A stretch of DNA of 15,667 nucleotides from Burkholderia sp. (GCF_018375725.1 NZ_JAHACR010000072.1:1-15667), one strand, 5' to 3'; numbered from the stretch's first letter, positions 6,999 to 13,627 are shown. Notes: a model not told the origin generated them from the letters alone. Numbers and translations are program-made.

Positions 6999-7145
6999 TC
7001 ATCCCTTCCACGCGTCGGGCGGGCCGCCGAGCGCGCTGCACGCTTCCATCGCGATCTCGCGAAGACGCGGGTCGTCTCCCCGTCCGGACAGCGCGTAACG
7101 CGTCAGGCGCGGCAGCCAGACCAGCAGGTCGGATTCGTAACTCAT
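6999..7145 (-). CDS. hypothetical 48-residue ORF in the cupredoxin cluster
   Basis: This frame encodes MSYESDLLVWLPRLTRYALS and continues to DAWKG before the stop. It fits neatly between the frameshifted COG4315 gene (27 bases upstream) and the cupredoxin (34 bases downstream). The ribosome binding site is weak (GGGGCGAGCGG). An in-frame ATG at 7160 would add five residues. The LLVWLPRLTRYAL stretch faintly resembles the first helix of ECF sigma factors, but the remainder does not follow that family. It could be a real small protein or a remnant. I do not recognise its function. Confidence 0.4.
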   Translation of the reverse strand: MSYESDLLVWLPRLTRYALSGRGDDPRLREIAMEACSALGGPPDAWKG

Positions 7146-7172
7146 CCGCTCGCCCCGCATGCAAGCGCGCCA

Positions 7173-7528
7173 TCACGGCCGCGCAACGTGCCACATGCCG
7201 CCCATCCCGTCGCCGCTCGCGTCGCCCGCCTGGCGATCCATCTTCCAGCGGTAGAGCGTCCCTGATACGCCCACTGCATCTTGCCGTCGGCACGCTTCAC
7301 GAGGCTCCACGCGCCCGACGCCTTGTCGTACGAATCGGCGAGCGCCGGCGGCCAGTTGGCCGCGCATGCGCCGTTGCACATGCTCTTGCCCGGCGCATCC
7401 TGATCGGACACGTAGAGCGTCATGTGATCTTCGTCGACCAGCTTGCCGCCGCCGACCCGAGGCTGCTCCGCCAACGCGGGCAGTGACGCCGCGGCCGTCA
7501 GCGCGGTGATCAGCAGGATCCGTTTCAT
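7173..7528 (-). pseudogene. COG4315-type secreted protein (lipoprotein-15 repeat), frameshifted
   Basis: From the ATG at 7528, with AAGGAG 7 bases upstream, the frame encodes a signal peptide (MKRILLITALTAAASLPALA) and the start of a COG4315 domain: MTLYVSDQDAPGKSMCNGAC, AANWPP, KMQWAYQG. At about 7255-7265 the expected continuation jumps to the next frame, which encodes LYRWKMDRQAGDASGDGMGG and WHVARP and then stops at 7173. Relatives run straight through this junction as WAYxGKxLYxW...GDGxGGxWHVA. The joined length is 356 bases, consistent with a loss of 1 or 4 bases. In the original frame translation continues with unrelated residues to 7142. The function of the family is unknown; members are small periplasmic or lipid-anchored proteins. 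It is the first gene of the cluster. Either the lesion is real or it is a sequencing error. Confidence 0.8.
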
Positions 7529-7770
7529 TCCCGTTCTCCTTCGCACGGCATCGCGGCGCGGCGGCGGCGGCAGACGCGCACGCCACCGTCGCGAAACCGG
7601 GCCATCGGCTTCTTCGCTGAAATTATCCCGCTGCGGAACCGTGTCGTGACTCGGTAGATAAACGGACGGGCAGCCCCTGTTATTCCGTTGCGATGGCATG
7701 GATGCGTGTCCGCGCAGGTGGCTGCCGTTCGTGTTCTTTTTTGCAGGTTGTGCGGTTTGGGGGCGCCAAT
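7529..7770. other. upstream region of the COG4315/cupredoxin cluster
   Basis: No gene is supported here. Together with the terminator to its right, it separates the 5.3-7.5 kb cluster from the large repeat-protein gene. It must hold the promoter of the cluster. The best candidate is listed at 7657-7686. Confidence 0.5.
7657..7686 (-). promoter_or_regulatory. candidate ECF-sigma-type promoter of the cupredoxin cluster
   Basis: On the minus strand, GGAATAAC (7686-7679) is followed after 15 bases by GTTTATC (7663-7657), about 130 bases before the COG4315 start codon. A GGAAxxxC -35 element with a short GT-rich -10 element is the general form of ECF sigma promoters. No good sigma70 promoter was found nearby. 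No sigma or anti-sigma gene is adjacent, so the cognate factor is unknown. Confidence 0.3.
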
Positions 7771-7773
7771 AAG

Positions 7774-7804
7774 AAAAAGCGGCATGACATCGCTGCCATG
7801 CCGC
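7774..7804 (-). terminator. intrinsic terminator of the repeat-protein gene
   Basis: In minus-strand RNA, GCGGCATG, a 10-base loop and CATGCCGC form an 8-base-pair perfect stem, immediately followed by a UUUUUCUUAUU tract. It lies 47 bases past the stop codon at 7851. Confidence 0.88.
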
Positions 7805-7850
7805 CTTGCTGTACCAGCGGCGGGCGACGCGCGGCCGCCGCCCGACCGCC

Positions 7851-9836
7851 TTACTTCCGCAGTCCGCTCGACAGCGTCGAGATCAGCGACGTCACCGGCG
7901 CCAGCGGGTTGTTGGCCGACGCGCTGCCCGAGTGCGGCGTCACAGCCACGCTCGGGGTCGAACCGAGGATCGTGCCGACCGACGTGCCGACCGCGCTGAC
8001 CACCGTCGCCGTTGCATTCGCACCGTTCGTCAGCAGCGAGCCCGCCGCGCCCGCGCCGGAACCCATCAGCGCGCCGCCTGCAGTCGTCTTCGAACCCGCC
8101 GCGCCTGCGACTGCGCCGCCCGCTTGCGAGAGCGCCGCCGGACCGTTCGCGAGCGCGCCCGTCAGCGTGCCTGCCGCCTGCGACAGCGGTGCGCCGGCAT
8201 TGCCAAGCGTGCCGGTCACCGCCCCGACTCCGCCGGTGAGTGCCCCGACCGGATTGCTGCCGCCGGACAGCGCGCCATGCAGACCATTCACGAGACTCGT
8301 GATCGGTGCAATCGGGCTGCCGCCGGTCGAACCGGACAGCGTGTTGATCACCTGGGTCACCGCGCCTTGAACCGGCGCGAGCGGGTTCGCGCCGCCACCC
8401 ACGTTGCCCAGTGCGCCCGTCAGCGTGCCAACGGCATTACCCAGCGCGCCCTGGATCGGCGCCAGCGGATTCGCCCCACCACCCACGTTGCCCAGTGCGC
8501 CCGTCAGCGAATTCACGGCCCCCGTGAGCGCGCCGGCCGGATTGCTGCCGCCAAGCGTGCCGACGATCTGATTCACCGCCCCCTGAACCGGAGCGAGCGG
8601 GTTCGAACCGCCGCCGACGCGGCCAAGCGCCCCCGTCACCGCATCCGCTGCGTTACCCAGCGCACCCGTCGCCGAGCTCAGCGCGCTGCTGAACGCACCC
8701 GCCGGGTTACTGCCGCCGAGTGTATTCACGACCTGGCTGACAGCGCCTTGCACCGGTGCCAGCGGGTTCGAGCCGCCACCGACGTTGCCCAGTGCGCCGG
8801 TTACCGTGCCAACCGCGTTGCTCAGTGCGCCGGACGGGTTGCCGCCGCCGGTGGGCAGCGCGTTCTGCAGGCTGCTGACGACGTTCGTGATCGGCGTGAT
8901 CGGGCTGCTGCCGGCAGCACCGGACAGCGTGTTGATCACCTGGGTCACCGCACCTTGGACCGGTGCGAGCGGGTTCGTACCGCCGAGGTTGCCGAGCGTG
9001 CCGCTCAGCGAGTTGACCGCATTGGTCAAGGCCGAGGCCGGGTCGTTGCCGCCGAACGAACTCGCGATCTGGGTCACTGCGCCTTGAACCGGCGCCAGCG
9101 GATTCGCACCGCCGCTGACGTTGCCCAGTGCACCCGTGATCGTGTTCACCGCGTTGCTCAGCGCGCCGGACGGGTTGTGGCTGCCCAGCGCGCCGACCAC
9201 TTGCGTCAATGCGCCCTGCACCGGGGACAGCGGGTTCGTGCCGCCGCCGACGTTGCCCAGCGCGCCGGTTACCGTGTCCACTGCGCCGCTTAGTGCACCA
9301 GCCGGGTTGTTGCTGCCCAGCGTGCCGACCACTTGATTCACGACGCCTTGGACCGATGCCAGCGGGTTCGTGCCGCCGCCCACGTTACCCAGCGCGCCGG
9401 TTACCGTGCCGACTGCATTGCCCAGCGAGCCTTGCGCTTGGCCCACCGCACCTTGAATCGGTGCGAGCGGATTCGCGCCTCCACCCACGTTGCCCAGCGT
9501 GCCGACCGCCTGGCCCACCGCGCCCTGAACCTGAGCCAGCGGATTCACGCCGCCAGCACCGCCAAGCGAGCCTGTCAGCGCGCCAACCGGGTCGCCGAGA
9601 GGACCGGGCAGCGTCGTCGTCACCCCGCTCGTGGTCGATGCCGTGATACCGATCGACCCCGCCGGCGTCACCCCATTCGCGGTGAGGGATGCCGATACGC
9701 CGCCCGACGGCTGAACGATCAACTGCGAAACAGGCAATGCATCAAGCGGCCCCGCCATTGCAGCACCTGATGCCAGCATCCCGAATACCGTCGAAACCGA
9801 CAGCGCGACGCGCGTCAATTTAAAGTTCTTTCCCAT
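7851..9836 (-). CDS. exported Gly/Ala/Asn/Pro-rich modular repeat protein
   Basis: This 661-residue protein has a signal peptide (MGKNFKLTRVALSVSTVFGM, then LASGAAMA) and a short unique N-terminal part (30-96). Ten repeats follow over 97-548, each opening with NPLAPVQGAV and closing with TGALGNVGGG. A Gly/Ala/Ser-rich stretch comes next, and the protein ends in a final half-unit (NNPLAPVTSLISTLSSG). No enzyme motif, LPxTG, transmembrane anchor or autotransporter barrel is visible. Similar Burkholderia proteins are sometimes labelled collagen-like, but there is no Gly-x-y periodicity here. I chose the start at 9836 because it places the signal peptide at the N terminus and has GAGG 5 bases upstream; the frame extends to 9902. 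It is transcribed alone, from a candidate promoter at 9930-9958 to a terminator at 7774-7804. A surface or matrix structural role is inference. Confidence 0.82.
   Translation of the reverse strand: MGKNFKLTRVALSVSTVFGMLASGAAMAGPLDALPVSQLIVQPSGGVSASLTANGVTPAGSIGITASTTSGVTTTLPGPLGDPVGALTGSLGGAGGVNPLAQVQGAVGQAVGTLGNVGGGANPLAPIQGAVGQAQGSLGNAVGTVTGALGNVGGGTNPLASVQGVVNQVVGTLGSNNPAGALSGAVDTVTGALGNVGGGTNPLSPVQGALTQVVGALGSHNPSGALSNAVNTITGALGNVSGGANPLAPVQGAVTQIASSFGGNDPASALTNAVNSLSGTLGNLGGTNPLAPVQGAVTQVINTLSGAAGSSPITPITNVVSSLQNALPTGGGNPSGALSNAVGTVTGALGNVGGGSNPLAPVQGAVSQVVNTLGGSNPAGAFSSALSSATGALGNAADAVTGALGRVGGGSNPLAPVQGAVNQIVGTLGGSNPAGALTGAVNSLTGALGNVGGGANPLAPIQGALGNAVGTLTGALGNVGGGANPLAPVQGAVTQVINTLSGSTGGSPIAPITSLVNGLHGALSGGSNPVGALTGGVGAVTGTLGNAGAPLSQAAGTLTGALANGPAALSQAGGAVAGAAGSKTTAGGALMGSGAGAAGSLLTNGANATATVVSAVGTSVGTILGSTPSVAVTPHSGSASANNPLAPVTSLISTLSSGLRK
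8193..9548 (-). repeat. ten imperfect in-frame repeats, basic unit 132 bases (44 codons)
   Basis: Unit lengths in residues, in coding order, are 24, 35, 44, 44, 43, 69, 55, 44, 28 and 66. The 44-residue unit reads NPLAPVQGAV, then a QVVGTLGGSNPAGAL segment, then a TGALGNVGGG segment. Units 6 and 10 share a further insert containing SPIxPIT and a Leu-rich helix. Unit 7 carries a partial internal duplication (TGALGNAADAVTGALGRVGGG). Short units lack the central module. The DNA of the units is similar enough to suggest expansion and loss by recombination. Confidence 0.88.
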
Positions 9837-9929
9837 CGTAACCTCATCACGGTTGGCACTACGTTGATCAAGCACGAGGACGGATTGCAGGAAGCGTGCC
9901 AATCAGAACGATCAGGTTTATTTGGTGAA

Positions 9930-9958
9930 CTTATTGCAATGCAATACCGCTATCTCAA
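9930..9958 (-). promoter_or_regulatory. candidate promoter and operator of the repeat-protein gene
   Basis: On the minus strand, TTGAGA (9958-9953; 5/6 match to the -35 consensus), a 17-base spacer and AATAAG (9935-9930; 4/6 match to the -10) lie about 95 bases before the ATG. A perfect palindrome, ATTGCA-A-TGCAAT (9933-9945), overlaps the spacer and the -10 box, which is a common place for a repressor site. A further ATTGCAA half occurs at 9967-9973. Confidence 0.45.
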
Positions 9959-10397
9959 TTGATTTCATTGCAAAAAATCCTACACAGCCCATCATTTGTG
10001 TGATTTATAGGGCGCGTCGGGGATAGATGTAACGTAACGTTTGCGAGCCCCGATGTAACGTGTGCCGGTACATTCGAATGGTCTCCGGAACACGTCTTTC
10101 TCAGGCCGCGCAACGTCAATCGAATTGCCTAATGAATTTCCGTTTCATCAATATGAAAATTCCTTGGAAATCACCTTGAAACTCATTTCTCATTCCGGAA
10201 AACTTCTTTCAAATCGTTCACACAACTTATTCAGCACACAGGAAAGCGGATAACCCGGCCGCTACCGACAGCGAGTTGAAAATTTGTGTCTTCTCCCGGA
10301 ACAGGCACGCGAACGCCGACAGGCAGTGCGCGCAACGTGCTGCCACTGCCGATATTCACACGCTCCGCATGTCGCGCCGCCAGCCCGGCGCCGGTAT
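9959..10397. other. A+T-richer intergenic gap
   Basis: The stretch up to about 10260 is markedly richer in A and T than the genes around it. It contains no protein-like frame; a 63-codon plus-strand frame at 10062-10253 has no start signals or recognisable sequence. From about 10270 to 10397 the composition returns to high GC. The minus frame there reads plausibly as protein (for example LPVGVRVPVPGEDTNF) but has no start of its own and may be chance. No terminator for the dehydrogenase gene was found. Confidence 0.45.
10026..10061. repeat. direct repeats GATGTAACGT
   Basis: Two exact copies of GATGTAACGT start at 10026 and 10052, 26 bases apart. An extra TAACGT immediately follows the first copy (10035-10040). 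A spacing of 26 bases is more than two DNA turns. They lie in an A+T-richer gap, about 190 bases upstream of the repeat-protein start codon, and may be regulator sites. No cognate regulator is identified. Confidence 0.35.
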
Positions 10398-11642
10398 TCA
10401 GCCGAAACGTGCGGGGCGATAAGGATGGGGATCGATATAGGTCGGCGCGCCCGTCATCATTTCGGCGAGCAGGCGCCCGGTCGCGGGTCCAAGCGTCAGC
10501 CCGTGGTGGCAGTGGCCGAATGCGAACCACAGATGCCGGTGACGCGGTGCAGGTCCGATCACCGGACGCATGTCCGGCGTGCACGGGCGCATCCCGAGCC
10601 ATGGCGCCCGATCGAGCCGCTCGCCGATGCCGAATGCATCGCGCGCGAGCGGCTCGGCACGCGCCAGTTGCACGCCGGTCGGCGGCGCGCCGCGCTGCGC
10701 AATTTCAACGCCGGTCGTCAGGCGCAGGCGGCCGCCGTCCATCGGCGCGACGACGAAGCCCTGTTCGGTGTCGCATACCGGCACGGTCAACGTCCCGCGC
10801 GTCGGCCGGTAATGCATGTGATAGCCGCGCTTCGCGCGCAACGGAATCCGGTAGCCGAGCGGCGCAAAGACCTGATCGGACCACGGGCCAAGCGCGATCA
10901 CTGCCGAGCGCGCTGCCATCCGTCCATGCACGGTCTCGACGCTCCAGACATCGCCCTCCTGCTTGAGCGTCGTCGCGTCGCCGTGCGCGAAGGTGCCGCC
11001 ACCGCGCTCGAACAACTGCGCATAGGCCTTGGTCAATCCCCCCGGATTCGATACGGCCTTCGGATCCTGCCAGTGAAGCGCGCCGCAAAACGCGCCGCTG
11101 ATGCTCGGCTCCTTCATGCGCAGTGCGTTGGCATCGAGCACCGTCATCCGCAACCCGTGTTCGCTCGCGATGCGCTGCTGCGCATGCGCCTCCGCGTCGA
11201 ACCATGCCGGCGAGCGGAACGCCTCGATCCATCCGCCGTCGTGCACGAGCGGCTGCGCGCCGGCTCGCGCGAGCAATGCGTCATGTTCGTCGACGCTGGC
11301 CGCGACGAGCGGCAACATGTCCCGCGTAGCCGCGGCGAGACGTTCGGGCGCAGACTCCCACCAGAACCGCGCCAGCCAGCCCGCATACGCGGGCAGCGCC
11401 TTGTAGTCCCAGTAGAGGTCGACCGAGCGATTGCGCGCATAACGCAGCAGCGTGCCGAGCCTGCGCGGAAACGCATAGGGTACGACCGACGAGCGCTCGA
11501 TCAGCCCCGCGTTGCCATAACTCGTTTCCTCGCCCGGCCCGCGCCGGTCGACGAGCGCGACGCGCAAGCCGCGATCCTGCAGATGCAGCGCTGACGACAC
11601 GCCGACAATGCCGGCGCCCAGAACGATAACGTCGAAATCCAT
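10398..11642 (-). CDS. FAD-dependent D-amino-acid dehydrogenase-like oxidoreductase (DadA family)
   Basis: This 414-residue DAO-family flavoprotein starts with the FAD-binding Rossmann motif VIVLGAGIVG (GxGxxG at 9-14). The ribose-binding acidic residue follows at the end of the second strand (ALVDRRGPG, D32), then ETSYGNAGLI, typical of DadA and its relatives. The substrate domain is in the middle. The C terminus has RPCTPDMRPVIGPAP and a GHCHHGLTLGPATGRLLAEMM segment that closes the FAD site. Such enzymes oxidise D-amino acids to 2-oxo acids and ammonia, passing electrons to the respiratory chain. D-Arg/D-Lys dehydrogenase, octopine/opine-type oxidase or hydroxyproline oxidase are other possibilities. 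GAGGA lies about 4-6 bases before the ATG. It follows the binding-protein gene by 85 bases on the same strand, probably in one transcript. A DauR-like regulator opposite that gene supports a D-amino-acid substrate. Confidence 0.85.
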   Translation of the reverse strand: MDFDVIVLGAGIVGVSSALHLQDRGLRVALVDRRGPGEETSYGNAGLIERSSVVPYAFPRRLGTLLRYARNRSVDLYWDYKALPAYAGWLARFWWESAPERLAAATRDMLPLVAASVDEHDALLARAGAQPLVHDGGWIEAFRSPAWFDAEAHAQQRIASEHGLRMTVLDANALRMKEPSISGAFCGALHWQDPKAVSNPGGLTKAYAQLFERGGGTFAHGDATTLKQEGDVWSVETVHGRMAARSAVIALGPWSDQVFAPLGYRIPLRAKRGYHMHYRPTRGTLTVPVCDTEQGFVVAPMDGGRLRLTTGVEIAQRGAPPTGVQLARAEPLARDAFGIGERLDRAPWLGMRPCTPDMRPVIGPAPRHRHLWFAFGHCHHGLTLGPATGRLLAEMMTGAPTYIDPHPYRPARFG

Positions 11643-11727
11643 GCTTCCTCGCACTGCGTCGAGATTCGATGAAACGCCGCCACGCGCCCGGTATCGCACA
11701 CGGAATCGCGCGCGGCGCTGCCCGCAC

Positions 11728-12513
11728 TCACTTCGCGATGATGTCGCGCCTGAAATACTTTTGCGACAACGCGCTCAGCGTGCCGTCCTTCTTGAGTGCG
11801 TCGAGCGCGCCGACGATCTTCGCCTGCAGCGCCTTGTCGCCCTTGCGCATCCCGAAGCCGGTGCCCTCGCCGAGCGTTGCCGGATCCTTCAGCGGCTCGC
11901 CGACGATCTGGTAGAGACGGCCGGCCGGCTTGTCGAGAAAACCTTCCTGCTCGGTCTGCGCTTCCTGCACGGCGGCATCGAGCCGGCCCGCCACCAGATC
12001 CGCGTAGATCTGATCCTGGTCCTGATACGGCACGACCGACACGCCCGCATTCGCCCAGTGCGCCTTCAGGAAATCCTCCTGCGACGAACCTTGCAGCACA
12101 CCGACGTGCTTGCCGCGCAGGCTCGCCGCATCCGGCAGCAGCGGCGAGCCGCGCTTCGCGACCATCACGATCGGCACGACGTAGATCGCCGGCGTGAAAT
12201 CAATGCTCTGCCTGCGCTTCGCCGTGATGTTCATCGCCGAGTTGATCGCGTCGAACTTGCGCGCCTGCAACGCGGGAATCAGGCCGTCAAACGCATTCTC
12301 GACCCACACACATTTCATCTTCAGCTTCGCGCAGACCGCATTGCCGATATCGACATCGAAACCCTGCAACTGGCCTGCCGGCGTCTTGCTCTCGAACGGC
12401 GGGTAAGCCGCTTCGATCCCGAAGCGCAGCGTGGTGGCGGATTGCTCCGCGTGGGCCGCAACGGCCGCGCTCGCGAACGCAGCAGCAACGCAAAGAGAAT
12501 GCTTCCAGTTCAT
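11728..12513 (-). CDS. periplasmic amino-acid-binding protein of an ABC transporter (Lys/Arg/Orn type)
   Basis: This is a 261-residue family 3 solute-binding protein. The signal peptide MNWKHSLCVAAAFASAAVAA ends at HA-EQ. The family hallmarks follow: LRFGIEAAYPPFES, LQGFDVDIGNAVCAKLKMKC and NAFDGLIPALQARKFDAI, then the signature NAMNITxxRxxxxDF seen as NSAMNITAKRRQSIDFTPAI. The C-terminal lobe has GKHVGVLQGSSQEDFL and GFGMRKGDKALQAKI. The DxxNSAMNIT form and the length fit the lysine/arginine/ornithine and octopine/nopaline branch, but the ligand is not fixed. AGGAA lies 6 bases before the ATG; the frame extends further upstream without support. No permease or ATPase gene lies in the window, so it probably serves a transporter encoded elsewhere. 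It is the first gene of the minus-strand pair and divergent from the regulator. Confidence 0.9.
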   Translation of the reverse strand: MNWKHSLCVAAAFASAAVAAHAEQSATTLRFGIEAAYPPFESKTPAGQLQGFDVDIGNAVCAKLKMKCVWVENAFDGLIPALQARKFDAINSAMNITAKRRQSIDFTPAIYVVPIVMVAKRGSPLLPDAASLRGKHVGVLQGSSQEDFLKAHWANAGVSVVPYQDQDQIYADLVAGRLDAAVQEAQTEQEGFLDKPAGRLYQIVGEPLKDPATLGEGTGFGMRKGDKALQAKIVGALDALKKDGTLSALSQKYFRRDIIAK

Positions 12514-12979
12514 GACAGGTTCCTGTCCGGGTTGGGGTGATGAGGATCGGGCGCGCGGCGTCGGCGGACAATGCGCCGAAACGCACTGAGCCGCTGGCGG
12601 GCGGCCTTGTGATCCATGCACGCAAAATATAGACTGTAAGTCTACTATAGACTATAAAAAGTACAGAAACCGTGTCGGCATCTGGCTGCATCCAGCCGTC
12701 AAAAAATTCACAACCCTATGATTTTTCATGAAAATCCAATCTGATCGAGCAGAAAATCAAGCCTGACATATTGAATCCATACTGGACTTTCGCTCCATCC
12801 AATCGTGACCGCATGACGCATGCGCGCTTCACGCACCTGACGCCAACATGAGCACCACGCGCATATCGTCCCGATACAATGGCGCCACCGCCGCGGCAGC
12901 AGCACGCCGGCATGCCGGAACGCCCGATGACCGGCCCGGCGAGCCGCCCGGCCGCGGCTCACTCGAGGTAGCGATTCCG
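12514..12979. other. divergent control region between the binding protein and the DauR-like regulator
   Basis: This gap of 466 bases contains no supported gene. It holds the TAGACT repeat cluster (12629-12656) and a perfect palindrome TTTTCATGAAAA (12723-12734). A TACAAT (12875-12880) could be the -10 box of the regulator, although its -35 region is poor. The central part, about 12620-12790, is relatively A+T-rich, as expected for promoters. In-frame codons upstream of the regulator ATG run back to 12848 but look like leader sequence. Confidence 0.5.
12629..12656. promoter_or_regulatory. candidate operator: TAGACT repeats and palindromes
   Basis: TAGACT-GTA-AGTCTA (12630-12644) is a perfect inverted repeat with a 3-base centre. 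It is followed directly by TATAG-A-CTATA (12646-12656), a perfect 5-1-5 palindrome that contains another TAGACT. ATAGACT recurs with an 18-base step (12629 and 12647). The cluster lies about 115 bases before the binding-protein ATG. On the minus strand it contains TATATT (12631-12626), a possible -10 box. The natural candidate to bind here is the adjacent regulator. Confidence 0.5.
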
Positions 12980-13627
12980 ATGCGCAAGAAGAAATCCCCC
13001 GTCAAAGACCTGTTGCTCACGCGCTATGCGCCGATCGCCGATGGCATCGCCGCGCTGTTCTTCCCGTATGCGGAAGTGGTGATCCACGATCTGCACGACC
13101 AGACCGTGCTGTATCTCGCGAACAACCTGTCGAAGCGCGAGGTCGGCGACGATTCGGCACTCGAGGAAATCGATCATTCGGCACGCGAACGCGTGATCGG
13201 TCCGTACGAAAAACTCAACTGGGACGGGCGGCGGATGCGCTGCGTCAGCAATATCCTGTTCGACGACGACGGACGCCCGGCCGGCATGATGTGCATCAAC
13301 TTCAACATCGCGGTGTTCGACGAGGTGCGCGCGACGCTCGACCTGTTCATCAAGGGCGCGGGCGTCGTCACGCAGCCGGACGAGCTGTTCCGCGACGATT
13401 GGCAGGAGCGCATCAATACGTTTCTGCACGGCTGGCTGAGCGAGCGGCAGATCGGCCTGAACGGCCTCACGCGCGAGCATCGGCGCGAGCTCGTCGAGGC
13501 GCTTTATGCGGAAGGCGCGTTTCGCGGCAAGAGCGCGGCGAACTACGTCGCGAACGTGCTCGGCATGGGACGCGCGACGGTCTACAAGCATCTCAAGCAT
13601 CTGAAGGACACGCGCGGCGAGCTGTAA
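12980..13627 (+). CDS. YheO/DauR-type transcriptional regulator (PAS-like sensor plus HTH)
   Basis: This is a 215-residue protein of two parts. Residues 12-112 form a YheO-like PAS domain: YAPIADGIAALFFPYAEVVI, HDLHDQTVLYLANNLSKREV, then SNILFDDDGRPAGMMCINFN. Residues 165-208 form a C-terminal helix-turn-helix that ends in the DNA-reading helix: FRGKSAANYVANVLGMGRAT, VYKHLKHLK. The family includes E. coli YheO and Pseudomonas aeruginosa DauR, which controls D-arginine dehydrogenase genes. I chose the start at 12980 because the conserved part begins right after it (MRKKKSPVKDLL). A GAGG stands 11 bases upstream, a rather long spacing. It is divergent from the binding protein and dehydrogenase, the usual position of a pathway-specific regulator. 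A GC hairpin at 13639-13658 follows the stop but lacks a U-run. Confidence 0.9.
   Translation: MRKKKSPVKDLLLTRYAPIADGIAALFFPYAEVVIHDLHDQTVLYLANNLSKREVGDDSALEEIDHSARERVIGPYEKLNWDGRRMRCVSNILFDDDGRPAGMMCINFNIAVFDEVRATLDLFIKGAGVVTQPDELFRDDWQERINTFLHGWLSERQIGLNGLTREHRRELVEALYAEGAFRGKSAANYVANVLGMGRATVYKHLKHLKDTRGEL

Noticed and set aside
7806..9293. 495-codon plus-strand open frame rich in Arg, Ala and Asp
   Set aside because: It is antisense to the repeat-protein gene. The repeats and GC bias keep this frame open, and it has no domain or signal peptide.
7851..9836. Collagen-like or autotransporter (adhesin) classification for the repeat protein
   Set aside because: There is no Gly-x-y triplet periodicity and no C-terminal beta-barrel or YadA anchor. 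Only a signal peptide and modular repeats are visible.
10062..10253. 63-codon plus-strand frame in the A+T-richer gap
   Set aside because: It has no ribosome binding site, no recognisable sequence and no operon context.
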